A stretch of DNA of 64,000 nucleotides from Bradyrhizobium sp. PSBB068 (GTDB lineage Bacteria > Pseudomonadota > Alphaproteobacteria > Rhizobiales > Xanthobacteraceae), in the NCBI GenBank assembly GCA_016839165.1, contig CP069300.1:62001-126000 (forward strand). Reading direction: 5' to 3'. The notes under the pieces are model-generated. The model was given only the letters and a program-made list of their open reading frames with translations. It was not told where the DNA came from and did not search any database. Each line of letters begins with the position of its first letter. Position 1 is the stretch's first letter. Positions 8,632 through 18,987 of this stretch are shown one piece after another. The position numbers and the translations under genes were made by a program.

Positions 8632-10365
8632 GTGGAGAATCACCGGGTGCCGTCCCAAATCGAGACATGTTCGATGCCCCCTGTCCCGCCAGCTGCCAGC
8701 ATCCTCGCCTCGCTCGGCCAAGCGACCTTCGCTTGGGACCTGGCGAGCGACGCGATGGCCTGGAGCGACAATGTGGCGACGGTGTTCCCGGACATCCCGG
8801 TCGCGGCGCTGGCGAGCGGCGCCGAGCTCGCGAAGCTGATCGAGCCGTCGCGCAGCATTCGCGTGGACGCGCTCGGCCACGCCGCGCCGTCGCGAAGCGG
8901 GGAGCCGGTGCCTTACCGGATCGAATATGGCGTACGGAGCGTCACATCGGCGCCGGTGATCTGGATCGAGGAGACCGGCTGCTGGTTTGCCGGCCCCGAC
9001 GGCAGGCCGTCGCGGGTGCAGGGCATCGTCCGGGTCAACAATGAACGCCACGCCCGCGACGAGCAGCTCTTGAAACTGTCGCGGCACGATCCGCTGACGG
9101 GCGAGCTCAACCGCACCCATCTGGTCGCCTCGCTCGCCGAGAGCATCGAGGAGTGCGCGCGCTTCCGCACTTCCTGTGCCTTCATGCTGATCGGCATCGA
9201 TCATCTGGCGCGGGTCAACGACGCTTTCGGCTTCGATGTCGCGGACGCCGTCATCGCCGAGGTGGCGAAGCGGATTCGCGCCCGGCTGCGCAGCGGCGAC
9301 ATGCTCGGCCGCTTCTCCGGCAACAAGTTCGGCCTGATCCTGCGCAACTGCACCGTCGACGATACCAACGTCGCGGCCGAGCGCTTCCTCGCCGCGGTGC
9401 GCGACGAGGTGGTGCCGACCAGGTCCGGCCCGGTATCGGTGACCGCATCGATCGGTGCCGTCACCATCCCGCGCCATGCGAAGTCGGCGGAAGAGGCGGT
9501 CAATCGCGCCCAGGAGACGCTGGATGCCGCCAAGAGCCGCCGCGCCGGTTCGTTCGCGCTGTGGAAGCCGAATGTCGAGCGCGACGCGCAGCGCCGCGTC
9601 AACATCCGCGTCACCGACGAGATCGTCACCGCGCTGAACGAGCGCCGCATCGTGATCGGCTTCGAGCCGGTAGTCGATGCGCGCTCGCGGCAGCCGTCGT
9701 TTTACGAGTGCCTGGTCCGCATGGAGCAGGACGACGGCCGTGCGCTGCTCGCGCCCGACATCGTGCCGGTCGCCGAGCGGCTCGGCCTGATCCGGCTGGT
9801 CGATCATCGCGTGCTGGAGCTCGCCATCGCCGAGCTCGCCGCGGCCCCTGATGTGCAGCTCAGCCTCAACATCTCGCCGGACACCACGATGGATCCGGAC
9901 TGGTGGGCCACCATCGAATCCTTGATGCGCGCGCATCCCGGCGTCGGCGAGCGGCTGATCGTGGAGATCACCGAGACCGTCGCGATCCAGGACATCGACG
10001 ACGTCCGCGGCTTCGTCACGCGGCTGAAGAATTTCGGCAGCCGGATCGCGATCGACGATTTCGGCGCCGGCTACACCTCGTTCCGCAACCTGCGCAAGCT
10101 CGGCGTCGACATCGTCAAGATCGACGGCGCCTTCGTGCAGAACATCGTGCGCTCGGCCGACGATCGCGCCTTCGTGCAGACGCTGATCGATCTTGCGCGC
10201 CGGCTTGAGATCAAGACGGTCGCCGAATGGGTGCAGGACGAGGAAGCCGCCGTGATGCTGCGCGAATGGGGCTGCGACTTCATCCAGGGCCGCCTGATCG
10301 GCCTCGCCTCGCCGGAGCGGCCGTGGAACGTGCCGGCGGAAAAGGTCGTGCCCGCCGCGGGCTGA
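8632..10365 (+). CDS. GGDEF/EAL bifunctional cyclic-di-GMP protein with degenerate GGDEF
   Basis: 577-residue cytosolic protein. An N-terminal PAS-like sensory region (residues 20-140) precedes a GGDEF domain starting HDPLTGELNRTHL. The active-site loop reads SGNKF instead of GGDEF, so cyclase activity is probably lost. The EAL domain begins FYECLVRMEQ (ECL in place of EAL) and keeps DDFGAGYTS, ITETVA and VAEWVQ, so c-di-GMP hydrolysis or binding is plausible. The start is taken at GTG 8632; GTG 8647 or ATG 8674 are alternatives. The last 454 bp are duplicated at 12804-13257. Confidence 0.88.
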   Translation: MENHRVPSQIETCSMPPVPPAASILASLGQATFAWDLASDAMAWSDNVATVFPDIPVAALASGAELAKLIEPSRSIRVDALGHAAPSRSGEPVPYRIEYGVRSVTSAPVIWIEETGCWFAGPDGRPSRVQGIVRVNNERHARDEQLLKLSRHDPLTGELNRTHLVASLAESIEECARFRTSCAFMLIGIDHLARVNDAFGFDVADAVIAEVAKRIRARLRSGDMLGRFSGNKFGLILRNCTVDDTNVAAERFLAAVRDEVVPTRSGPVSVTASIGAVTIPRHAKSAEEAVNRAQETLDAAKSRRAGSFALWKPNVERDAQRRVNIRVTDEIVTALNERRIVIGFEPVVDARSRQPSFYECLVRMEQDDGRALLAPDIVPVAERLGLIRLVDHRVLELAIAELAAAPDVQLSLNISPDTTMDPDWWATIESLMRAHPGVGERLIVEITETVAIQDIDDVRGFVTRLKNFGSRIAIDDFGAGYTSFRNLRKLGVDIVKIDGAFVQNIVRSADDRAFVQTLIDLARRLEIKTVAEWVQDEEAAVMLREWGCDFIQGRLIGLASPERPWNVPAEKVVPAAG

Positions 10366-10483
10366 CGTCGTTATACCTGCCACGCGGGTCATTGCGTTGA
10401 CCCCGGCCCCCGCACCTCATATCCGGCAGCGCAAGCGTGCGCCCGAATCGTGCGGCTGCGCTTTTTCCGGAGAGCATCGCGGC

Positions 10484-11389
10484 ATGGACTGGAACGACTT
10501 TCGGCTGATCCTTGCCATCAGCCGGGCCGGCTCGCTCAGGGGAGCTGCGCAGGAGCTGGGTAACGACCACTCCACGATCTTTCGCTGGCTCAACGCGCTC
10601 GAGGCGAGGTTTGAGGTCCAGCTCTTCGAGCGAAACGGCGGCGTCTATACGCCGACGGACGCCGGAGACCGGATGCTGCTCGCCGCCGAACGCATGGAGA
10701 GGGAGGTGCTGGCGGTCGACCGCGACGTCACCGGCCGGGACGCTCGGCTGTCCGGCAATTTGCGGATCACCTGCTCGGAATCGCTGGCCTACCGCATCCT
10801 CAACGATCTGCTCGCGGAGTTCAGGTCGAGGCACGCGGGGATCACGCTCGAGCTGCTCGTCGACAACCGCCAGCTCGACCTGCTGCGACGCGAGGCCGAT
10901 ATCGCGATCCGGGCGACGCGCCCGTCTGAGGGCGACTTGTTCGGACGGCAGATCGCGGAGACGGCGTGGGCGCTTTACGCGAGCCCGCGCTATCTGGCCG
11001 ACCGCGGCCGGCCCGGCGGCGCCCCGTTCGAGGGCCACAGCTTCATCGGCTGGGATAGTTCGGCGGCCGCGGCCGCGGCGAGCTGGCTCACCGCAACCGT
11101 GCCGAATGATCAGATCGTGTATCGCTCCAGCAGCCTGATCAACCAGATGATGGCGGTGAAGGCCGGCATCGGCATGGCGTTGCTGCCCTGCTATCTTGGC
11201 GATCAGGAATCCGACATCGAAACCGTCTCCGTCCCGGAGGCCGCGCTCACGCGTGAACTCTGGCTGATCACCCACCGCGATCTGCGCAACACCGCCCGCG
11301 TCCGCGCCTTCTTCGATATCGTGGGGCAGGGGCTGACGGCGCGTCGGCAATTGCTCGAAGGACGTTCGCGCAATCGCGCTCTGATCTAG
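10484..11389 (+). CDS. LysR family transcriptional regulator
   Basis: 301 residues. The N-terminal winged helix begins MDWNDFRLILAISRAGSLRGAAQELG and includes the usual STIFRWLNALEARFEVQLFER recognition region, here spread over residues 25-46. A type 2 periplasmic-binding fold follows as the effector domain. The ATG at 10484 begins the canonical domain. It is convergent with, and overlaps by 4 bp, the maleylacetoacetate isomerase gene; its target cannot be read from the sequence. Confidence 0.9.
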   Translation: MDWNDFRLILAISRAGSLRGAAQELGNDHSTIFRWLNALEARFEVQLFERNGGVYTPTDAGDRMLLAAERMEREVLAVDRDVTGRDARLSGNLRITCSESLAYRILNDLLAEFRSRHAGITLELLVDNRQLDLLRREADIAIRATRPSEGDLFGRQIAETAWALYASPRYLADRGRPGGAPFEGHSFIGWDSSAAAAAASWLTATVPNDQIVYRSSSLINQMMAVKAGIGMALLPCYLGDQESDIETVSVPEAALTRELWLITHRDLRNTARVRAFFDIVGQGLTARRQLLEGRSRNRALI

Positions 11390-12036
11390 CCGGCGGGATT
11401 GTAGCCCCGTTGCTGAAACGGATGCGCTTCGGCGAATGCCGGCAAGGCGAAGCATCGCTTCGCCAGCGCCGCCACCTCCGGAAATGCCGCGAGCTCCATG
11501 CGATAGACGTCGGCGAGGGCCACCTGGCCCGCGATGCTGATGTCGGCGATCGTGGGGGCCGGTCCCAGCGCGAAGGAAGCCGCCGGACGCCGCGTCAGCA
11601 ATCGCTCGTAGGTCGAAAGTCCCTCGGCGGTCCAATGCCTGCACCATGTCTCGATGGCGGCGGCATCGGCGCCGAACGCCTGCGCGAGATGCTTGCGGAC
11701 GCGCGGGACGGTCAGGGGATGCGCATCGGCGGCGAGGATCATTGCCAGCGATCGTGCATAGGCCCGTTCGCTTGGGTCGGCCGGTAGCAACCGCGGCTCG
11801 GGATGGATCTCGTCGAGATATTCGATGATCGCCAGCGACTGGAAGATGGCGCGGCCGTCATGAACGAGGGTGGGGACGACATGCTCCGCGTTGACTTCGG
11901 CGTAGCCCGGATCGAACTGGCGTCCGGAGAGGATGTCGATGTCGATTTCCTCGAAATCGAGGTTCTTGAGCGCAAGCGCGACGCGGACGCGGAATGCCGC
12001 GTTCGAGCGCCAGAAGCCGTAGAGCTGGATGGTCAT
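11386..12036 (-). CDS. maiA: maleylacetoacetate isomerase / zeta-class glutathione S-transferase
   Basis: 216-residue GST-fold protein. The N-terminal thioredoxin-like domain starts MTIQLYGFWRSNAAFRVRVAL, followed by HVVPTLVHDG and the glutathione-contact QSLAIIEYLDE. The C-terminal helical domain ends HPFQQRGYNPAG, like the zeta class that isomerises maleylacetoacetate in tyrosine/homogentisate breakdown. The catalytic SSCSWRVR-type motif reads SNAAFRVR, so activity is less certain and a general GST is possible. The start at 12036 begins the domain; no homogentisate genes are adjacent. Confidence 0.72.
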   Translation of the reverse strand: MTIQLYGFWRSNAAFRVRVALALKNLDFEEIDIDILSGRQFDPGYAEVNAEHVVPTLVHDGRAIFQSLAIIEYLDEIHPEPRLLPADPSERAYARSLAMILAADAHPLTVPRVRKHLAQAFGADAAAIETWCRHWTAEGLSTYERLLTRRPAASFALGPAPTIADISIAGQVALADVYRMELAAFPEVAALAKRCFALPAFAEAHPFQQRGYNPAG

Positions 12037-12164
12037 CGGGATTGCCTTCTGTCGGAGGCAATCTCTGTAGCGGACCCCGCGAGGTGCGTCGCAGGTGATG
12101 CGATTGCCGTGCGGCAATCAGGGCTTGCGCGTCCGCAAGCCCTGTCGGGGCGCGGGGAGGTGCT

Positions 12165-12803
12165 TCAGCGCCGCGCCCGCGGGCCAAATGTCGCAAGCCA
12201 CGGCGCGAGACCGTGCGGCAGTTCGAATTGCTTCCGCGCGGCATCATCAAATGGCTTCACCTCGAAGCCACGCACCAGCTTGATGTATCTTTCGGCGCCG
12301 GGCGACAGCCGAACCCGGCCATCGGCGAGTATCATGACGAATCCGCCGTGCGGCGTTTCGTGCAGCGTCCAGAGGGCCTTGCCGGTCGAGATATCCCGCA
12401 GGGTAAATCCGTCGATCAGACGACTGCCGTCAACCGAGAAGTCGCCAGTGCGCTCGGTGCGCAGAAGCGTGCGGCCGGTTGCGACGTCGACAATGGCCTG
12501 GCTCTGGCCATGGATGAAGCGGCCACTGGGAGATTGCCCAGCAATCAGTCCGGAAAAATCTCCAAGGTCGAACCATTCGTGGCGGATATCTGCATCGGTC
12601 GGCAGGATGCGCTCGACAACGCCGAGATCCCTCATCACCCGGTCACAGAAGATCACGCCGCAAACGGGGCGGAATGCCGGTGTGAGTGGCGCAATCAGGC
12701 TATTCGCGGTCGTCGATACGTCGCGCCATTTACCTGATATGAACAGCGATCGATTGCGCATCACGAGCGGTCGGCCCGTATCCGAGACGGCGCCGATCTT
12801 CCA
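12165..12803 (-). pseudogene. 5'-truncated gene, beta-propeller-like C-terminal part
   Basis: About 212 residues remain, ending HGLAPWLATFGPRARR. Strand-like repeats such as AIVDVATGRTLLRTERTGDFSVDG and TLRDISTGKALWTLHETPHG, with aspartates after each strand, resemble a WD40/beta-propeller. The reading continues upstream only into the antisense of the duplicated EAL fragment that begins at 12804, so the genuine 5' end appears to have been cut off there. Product and function are unknown. Confidence 0.55.
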
Positions 12804-13257
12804 ATCGAATCCTTGATGCGCGCGCATCCCGGCGTCGGCGAGCGGCTGATCGTGGAGATCACCGAGACCGTCGCGATCCAGGACATCGACGACGTCCGCG
12901 GCTTCGTCACGCGGCTGAAGAATTTCGGCAGCCGGATCGCGATCGACGATTTCGGCGCCGGCTACACCTCGTTCCGCAACCTGCGCAAGCTCGGCGTCGA
13001 CATCGTCAAGATCGACGGCGCCTTCGTGCAGAACATCGTGCGCTCGGCCGACGATCGCGCCTTCGTGCAGACGCTGATCGATCTTGCGCGCCGGCTTGAG
13101 ATCAAGACGGTCGCCGAATGGGTGCAGGACGAGGAAGCCGCCGTGATGCTGCGCGAATGGGGCTGCGACTTCATTCAGGGCCGCCTGATCGGCCTCGCCT
13201 CGCCGGACCGGCCGTGGAACGTGCCGGCGGAAAAGGTTGTGCCCGCCGCGGGCTGAC
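12804..13257 (+). pseudogene. duplicated 3' fragment of the GGDEF/EAL gene
   Basis: 454 bp matching 9913-10366, with three differences noticed (two C-to-T and one G-to-C, all near the 3' end). It encodes the last ~150 residues of the EAL domain including DDFGAGYTS and the stop codon, but lacks the ECL catalytic start and any GGDEF domain. No promoter or start is evident beyond an internal ATG at 12813. It looks like a recent segmental copy that replaced the 5' end of the gene at 12165-12803. Confidence 0.85.
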
Positions 13258-13277
13258 TCGGATTGCCCAACAAACGG

Positions 13278-13402
13278 TGTCGTCCCGGCGAAGGCCGGGA
13301 CCCATACGCCGCGGCTTCTCAATGAGGCGATCCGGGAGACGCCTCGGGCAACAACAATGGATCTGTGGTTATGGGCCCCGGCTTTCGCCGGGGCGACGAT
13401 GC
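13278..13402. repeat. inverted intergenic repeat (GTCGTCCCGGCGAAGGCCGGGACC type)
   Basis: GTGTCGTCCCGGCGAAGGCCGGGACCCATA is mirrored by TTATGGGCCCCGGCTTTCGCCGGGGCGACGA (each split by a few mismatches). It separates the EAL fragment from phaR and is of the same family as the repeats around 28571-28842. Confidence 0.65.
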
Positions 13403-13430
13403 GGTGAGGTCCGCGCTGGAGAACGAAAAG

Positions 13431-14021
13431 CTACTCGTCCTTCTTCGCCGGCTGCGACATGCGCTCGAGACGTTCCTGCATGTCCTTCATCTGGCGGCGC
13501 AGGTCGTCGATGTTGCCGTCGTCGGGCGCGGGCTCCGGCACCTTCTCGGCTTCAGTGCCGCCGCGCTGCGGCACGAACGGCTTGAACATCGAGAAGGTCT
13601 GCTGGAACAGCTCCATGTTACGGCGGACCTGTTCTTCCAGGGGAGCGAACGGCGTGCCGCTCAGGGCGCCCGCGATCTGCTTGCGGAATTTCTCCTGTTC
13701 CTTGGTCAGCGTCTCGATCGACTGTTCGAGATATTTCGGCACCACCATCTGCATGCTGTCGCCGTAGAACCGGATCAGCTGTCGCAGGAACGTGGTCGGC
13801 AGCAGGTTCTGCCCGGCCTTGTTCTCCTGTTCGAAGATGATTTGCGCGAGCACGGAGCGGGTGATGTCGTCGCCGGTCTTCGCGTCATAGACGAGGAAAT
13901 CCTCGCCTTCCTTCACCATCGCCGCGAGATCCTCGAGCGTCACATAGGTGCTCGTACCGGTATTATAGAGCCGCCGGTTCGCGTATTTCTTGATCGTGGT
14001 CGGTTGTTCAGATTTTGCCAT
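13431..14021 (-). CDS. phaR: polyhydroxyalkanoate synthesis repressor
   Basis: 196-residue DNA- and PHB-binding regulator. The N-terminal PHB/PHA accumulation regulator domain (TIKKYANRRLYNTGTSTYVTL) is followed by the characteristic central region (QMVVPKYLEQSIETLTKEQEKF) and a charged coiled-coil tail (DDLRRQMKDMQERLERM). PhaR represses phasin and PHB genes when free of polymer. It is divergent from phaA-phaB, which supports its identity. Confidence 0.95.
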   Translation of the reverse strand: MAKSEQPTTIKKYANRRLYNTGTSTYVTLEDLAAMVKEGEDFLVYDAKTGDDITRSVLAQIIFEQENKAGQNLLPTTFLRQLIRFYGDSMQMVVPKYLEQSIETLTKEQEKFRKQIAGALSGTPFAPLEEQVRRNMELFQQTFSMFKPFVPQRGGTEAEKVPEPAPDDGNIDDLRRQMKDMQERLERMSQPAKKDE

Positions 14022-15513
<1,492 letters not shown>

Positions 15514-15584
15514 ACAAAAGGCAGCGAGGCCGGCTAGGTGATGAAAAGATCATCTGTCAACCACGGCGCGAACTGATAGAAAAG

Positions 15585-15612
15585 ATGCCCGGCTTTGCGC
15601 CGGGCATTTTTG
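15585..15612 (+). terminator. Rho-independent terminator after phaA
   Basis: ATGCCCGGC (15585-15593), loop TTTGC, GCCGGGCAT (15599-15607), then a run of Ts interrupted by one G. Confidence 0.85.
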
Positions 15613-15620
15613 TTTTGCGC

Positions 15621-15669
15621 GAGCATGATCCGGAAAAGTGTGAAGCGGTTTTCCGAACGGATCATGCTC
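15621..15669. repeat. RIME-like palindromic element, copy 3
   Basis: GAGCATGATCCGGAAAAGTG, then GCGGTTTTCCG and GATCATGCTC. A further hairpin (GCGACGATCTCATCGCGC) follows at about 15687-15706. Confidence 0.8.
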
Positions 15670-15767
15670 AAAAAGGGAGCGGAAGCGCGACGATCTCATC
15701 GCGCTTCGTTGTGAGTGCGTAGACCGGAGTTATCCGGTTATAAAAGACGGCCAAGGAGGAGACGGAC

Positions 15768-16493
15768 ATGGCACGTGTTGCATTGGTGACGGGCGGAACG
15801 CGGGGCATCGGAGCTGCTATCAGCAAGGCGCTGAAAGCGGCCGGCTACAACGTGGCGGCGAGCTACGCCGGCAATGACGCCGCGGCGGAGAAGTTCAAGG
15901 CGGAGAACGGGATTCCCGTCTACAAGTGGGACGTCGCATCGTTCGACGCCTGCGCGGCCGGTGTGAAGAAGGTCGAGACCGAACTCGGCCCCATCGACGT
16001 GCTGGTGAACAATGCCGGCATCACCCGCGACACCGCATTCCACAAGATGACGCTCGAGCAGTGGAATGCCGTGATCAACACCAACCTCGGCTCGCTGTTC
16101 AACATGACGCGCCAGGTGATCGAGGGCATGCGCGCCCGCAAGTTCGGCCGCATCATCTCGATCTCCTCGATTAACGGCCAGAAGGGCCAGTTCGGCCAGG
16201 TCAATTATTCAGCGGCGAAGGCCGGCGACATCGGCTTCACCAAGGCGCTGGCGATCGAGAACGCCAAGGGCGGCATCACCGTCAATGTGATCGCGCCCGG
16301 CTACATCAACACCGAGATGGTGCAGGCGGTGCCGAAGGATGTGCTGGAGAAGAACGTGATTCCGCAGATCCCGGTCAATCGCCTCGGCGAGCCTGAGGAG
16401 ATCGCGCGCGCGGTGGTCTTCCTGGCGGCCGACGATGCCGGCTTCATCACCGGCTCGACGCTGACCATCAACGGCGGCCAGTATCACGCGTAA
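15768..16493 (+). CDS. phaB: acetoacetyl-CoA reductase (NADPH)
   Basis: 241-residue short-chain dehydrogenase that reduces acetoacetyl-CoA to (R)-3-hydroxybutyryl-CoA for PHB. TGGTRGIG cofactor motif, NNAGITRD, the catalytic Ser in ISISSINGQKGQFGQ and the YSAAK motif are all intact; the GQKGQFGQ stretch is typical of PhaB rather than FabG. The second gene of the PHB pathway after phaA. AAGGAGGAG lies before the ATG. Confidence 0.95.
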   Translation: MARVALVTGGTRGIGAAISKALKAAGYNVAASYAGNDAAAEKFKAENGIPVYKWDVASFDACAAGVKKVETELGPIDVLVNNAGITRDTAFHKMTLEQWNAVINTNLGSLFNMTRQVIEGMRARKFGRIISISSINGQKGQFGQVNYSAAKAGDIGFTKALAIENAKGGITVNVIAPGYINTEMVQAVPKDVLEKNVIPQIPVNRLGEPEEIARAVVFLAADDAGFITGSTLTINGGQYHA

Positions 16494-16530
16494 GCGGCGC
16501 AGCGCCGCACGCGACCTCGATCAATGCGTC

Positions 16531-16556
16531 ATGCCCGGCCTTGTGCCGGGCATTTT
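16531..16556 (+). terminator. Rho-independent terminator after phaB
   Basis: ATGCCCGGC, short loop, GCCGGGCAT followed by TTTT. Nearly the same stem as the terminator after phaA. Confidence 0.75.
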
Positions 16557-16622
16557 CGTCGTTACAACCGCGAGGCGTGAAGCAAAGACGTGGCCGGCCC
16601 GGCCATGACGGATTGAATTGAA

Positions 16623-17489
16623 ATGACCACCCGGACTGCCACCCTTGTCGGACTGACCGCCATCCTGATGTGGTCGCTGCTGTCGGTCATGACGGTCGCG
16701 ACCGGCGCGATCACGGCGTTCCAGCTTGCTGCCATGACGTTTGCGATCGGCGCTGCGGTCGCGTTCGCAAGCTTCCTGTTGCGCCCTGCCGCGTTCGGCG
16801 CCTTGAAGCAGCCGCTGCTCGCCTGGGTCGTCGGCGTCGGCGGGCTGTTCGGCTATCACGCGCTGTATTTCCTGGCGCTGCGCTTCGCGCCGCCGGCCGA
16901 GGCCGGCCTGCTCAACTATCTCTGGCCGCTGTTGATCGTGCTGTTCTCCTCGCTATTGCCGGGCGAACGGCTGGCGATCCATCACATCGTCGGCGCACTG
17001 CTTGGCCTTGCCGGCACCGTGCTGCTGTTTGCCGGCAACACCTGCAATTTCACCAGGGAACAGATTCCAGGCTTCGCGGCGGCCTTCGTCGCGGCATTCG
17101 TGTGGGCGACCTATTCGGTGATGTCGCGCCGGCTCAAGGCGGTGCCGACAGATGCCGTGGCGGGCTTTTGCCTTGCCACCGCAGTGCTGGCCGCGCTGGT
17201 GCACATGATGGTGGAGACCACGGTGTGGCCCGCAACGCCGCTGCAATGGTTGGCAGTGGTCGCACTCGGCATCGGTCCGGTGGGCGCGGCGTTCTTTGCC
17301 TGGGACATCGGCATGAAGCGCGGCGACATCCGCGTGCTGGGAGCAGCGTCCTACGCCACGCCGCTGCTCTCGACCGCGTTCCTCATCCTGGCGGGTTTCG
17401 CCGAGCCCAGCGCCAACATCGCCATCGCCGCCGTTCTGATCGCCGGCGGTGGGTTGATCGCGGCGAAGGACATGGTGTTGCGGAAATGA
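16623..17489 (+). CDS. EamA/DMT family transporter (YddG-like)
   Basis: 288-residue inner-membrane protein with ten hydrophobic segments forming two EamA halves. LFGYHALYFLALRFAPPAEAGLLNYLWPLLIVL is a typical EamA stretch, seen here as LYFLALRFAPPAEAGLL then NYLWPLLIVLFSSLLPGE, the arrangement found in aromatic amino-acid exporters of the YddG group. Substrate is not provable from sequence. A perfect inverted repeat follows immediately. Confidence 0.85.
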   Translation: MTTRTATLVGLTAILMWSLLSVMTVATGAITAFQLAAMTFAIGAAVAFASFLLRPAAFGALKQPLLAWVVGVGGLFGYHALYFLALRFAPPAEAGLLNYLWPLLIVLFSSLLPGERLAIHHIVGALLGLAGTVLLFAGNTCNFTREQIPGFAAAFVAAFVWATYSVMSRRLKAVPTDAVAGFCLATAVLAALVHMMVETTVWPATPLQWLAVVALGIGPVGAAFFAWDIGMKRGDIRVLGAASYATPLLSTAFLILAGFAEPSANIAIAAVLIAGGGLIAAKDMVLRK

Positions 17490-17491
17490 AT

Positions 17492-17576
17492 GTAGGATGG
17501 GTAGAGCGCAGCGAAACCCATCATCTCGCCGCGAGGAGAGAAGTCGATGGGTTTCGCTGCGCTCTACCCATCCTAC
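17492..17576. repeat. perfect 31-bp-arm inverted repeat
   Basis: The arms at 17492-17522 and 17546-17576 are exact reverse complements (start GTAGGATGGGTAGAGCGCAG). They separate the convergent EamA and DUF985 genes and may form a bidirectional terminator. This palindrome family is common in Bradyrhizobium intergenic DNA. Confidence 0.85.
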
Positions 17577-17605
17577 GAGTGCAGCTCCTACAAGAGAGAA
17601 TCCTA

Positions 17606-18037
17606 CTAAGCTGGCTCCCAACCCTTCGGCGCCAGCTCGAACTTCGAAAACTCGAATCCCGGCGCGACCGTGCAGCCGACCAGCGTCCAGTCGCCGCTGC
17701 TTTCCGCCGCCTGCCAGGCGCCCGCCGGTACGAGCGCCTGCGGCTGTTCGCCGCGCGCGACATCACCGCCGAGCGTGATCGATTGCTGCGGGCCGCCGTC
17801 CTGCGCAATCCGCAAGGTCAACGGCGCGCCGGCATAATGGTGCCACATCTCGACGGCGTCGATGCGGTGCCAATGCGAGCGCTCGCCGCGCGCCAGCAGG
17901 AAATAGATCGCGGTCGAATGCGCGCGCCCGGCGGCATCGCAGCGCTCGTCGCGAAACGTCTCGCGATAATGCCCGCCTTCGGGATGCGGCTTCAGCGCGA
18001 GCTGCGCGATGATGTCGGCCGCGGAGGGCTGTGACAT
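17606..18037 (-). CDS. cupin-fold DUF985 protein
   Basis: 143-residue DUF985 protein. HPEGGHYRETFRD at the N terminus, IYFLLARGERSHWHRIDAVEMWHHYAG in the middle (read in two pieces), and LVPAGAWQAAE and LVGCTVAPGFEFSKFEL near the C terminus are family hallmarks. The fold is a cupin that can bind a metal or sugar nucleotide; no reaction is established. Its start overlaps the gloB stop by one base (TGATG), so the two genes are translationally coupled. Confidence 0.88.
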   Translation of the reverse strand: MSQPSAADIIAQLALKPHPEGGHYRETFRDERCDAAGRAHSTAIYFLLARGERSHWHRIDAVEMWHHYAGAPLTLRIAQDGGPQQSITLGGDVARGEQPQALVPAGAWQAAESSGDWTLVGCTVAPGFEFSKFELAPKGWEPA

Positions 18038-18804
18038 CAGGACTTGTTCTTGCGCTCGCGGAGCTCGCCGAACACCAGCGCCGGGTCGGCGCCCTTCATG
18101 TGCAGCTTGGCCGCAACCGCAGGCTCGTCGGCGCGCAGGAACACGTTGGCCTTCTTCTCGTCGCCGAGCAGCACGGGAATCGTCGGCTTGTTCTCGGCGC
18201 GCAGCCGCGTCACTTCCTCGGCGCGCGCTTGCAGATGCGGATTGTCGGCCTCGATGGTGAGCGCGAACTTCACGTTCGAGGCGGTGTATTCATGGCCGCA
18301 ATACAGGCGGAAATCATCCGGCAGCGAACGCAGCTTCAGCAGCGAATCCCACATCATCGGATAGGTGCCTTCGAACACCCGGCCGCAGCCGATCGAGAAC
18401 AGCGTGTCGGCGGCGAACACGGCCTTCTCGCCGTCGAACACGTAGGAGATATGGTCGAGCGTATGGCCGGGGGTTTCGACCACGCGGGCCAGGAGACTGC
18501 CGATCTTGATGACGTCGGCATTGGCGGCGCGCAGGTCGACATTGGCGATCTTCGCCGACTGGTCGTGCGGGGCGACGACGCGGCAGCCGTATTTCTGCTT
18601 CAGCTCGGCGACGCCGCCGACATGGTCGCCATGGTGATGGGTGATCAGGATGTCGGTCAGCGTCCAGCCTTCGCGCTCCAGCGCCTTGATGATCGGGCCG
18701 GCTTCCGGCGCGTCGATCGACGCCGTCGCCTTGGTTACGGGATCGTGGATCAGGTACCCGAAATTGTCGGTGAGGCAGCTGAAGGTACGAATTTCGGCGG
18801 TCAT
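18037..18804 (-). CDS. gloB: hydroxyacylglutathione hydrolase (glyoxalase II)
   Basis: 255-residue metallo-beta-lactamase-fold enzyme that releases lactate and glutathione from S-lactoylglutathione. THHHGDHVGG holds the binuclear metal ligands; further ligands are in TPGHTLDHI, FAADTLFS and YCGHEYT. The C-terminal HAGH domain ends FGELRERKNKS. The ATG at 18804 has GGAG five bases upstream; the reading to 18900 runs into a repeat. It leads a two-gene unit with the DUF985 gene. Confidence 0.94.
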   Translation of the reverse strand: MTAEIRTFSCLTDNFGYLIHDPVTKATASIDAPEAGPIIKALEREGWTLTDILITHHHGDHVGGVAELKQKYGCRVVAPHDQSAKIANVDLRAANADVIKIGSLLARVVETPGHTLDHISYVFDGEKAVFAADTLFSIGCGRVFEGTYPMMWDSLLKLRSLPDDFRLYCGHEYTASNVKFALTIEADNPHLQARAEEVTRLRAENKPTIPVLLGDEKKANVFLRADEPAVAAKLHMKGADPALVFGELRERKNKS

Positions 18805-18837
18805 GATATCTCCACGAACAAACGGGACGGACGCTTC

Positions 18838-18889
18838 AGAGCATGATCTTCTCGAAAAGCCGATGCCCACTTTTTCGGATCGTGCTCTT
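18838..18889. repeat. RIME-like variant palindrome
   Basis: AGAGCATGATCTTCTCGAAAAG is mirrored by TTTTTCGGATCGTGCTCT. It is related to, but distinct from, the other RIME-like copies. Confidence 0.6.
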
Positions 18890-18987
18890 AACGCGTCCAA
18901 TATAGGTGTGAAATATGGCGTTAACGCTCCGGCGGCAACGCAATTTTCCGCGCACCCCGGCGGCAGGGGGCATGGTAGGCTGAGATC

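Noticed and set aside
12165..13322. One 385-codon minus-strand gene across the EAL fragment
   Set aside because: The N-terminal half is the antisense of the duplicated EAL segment and of an intergenic repeat; only the part up to 12803 looks like protein.
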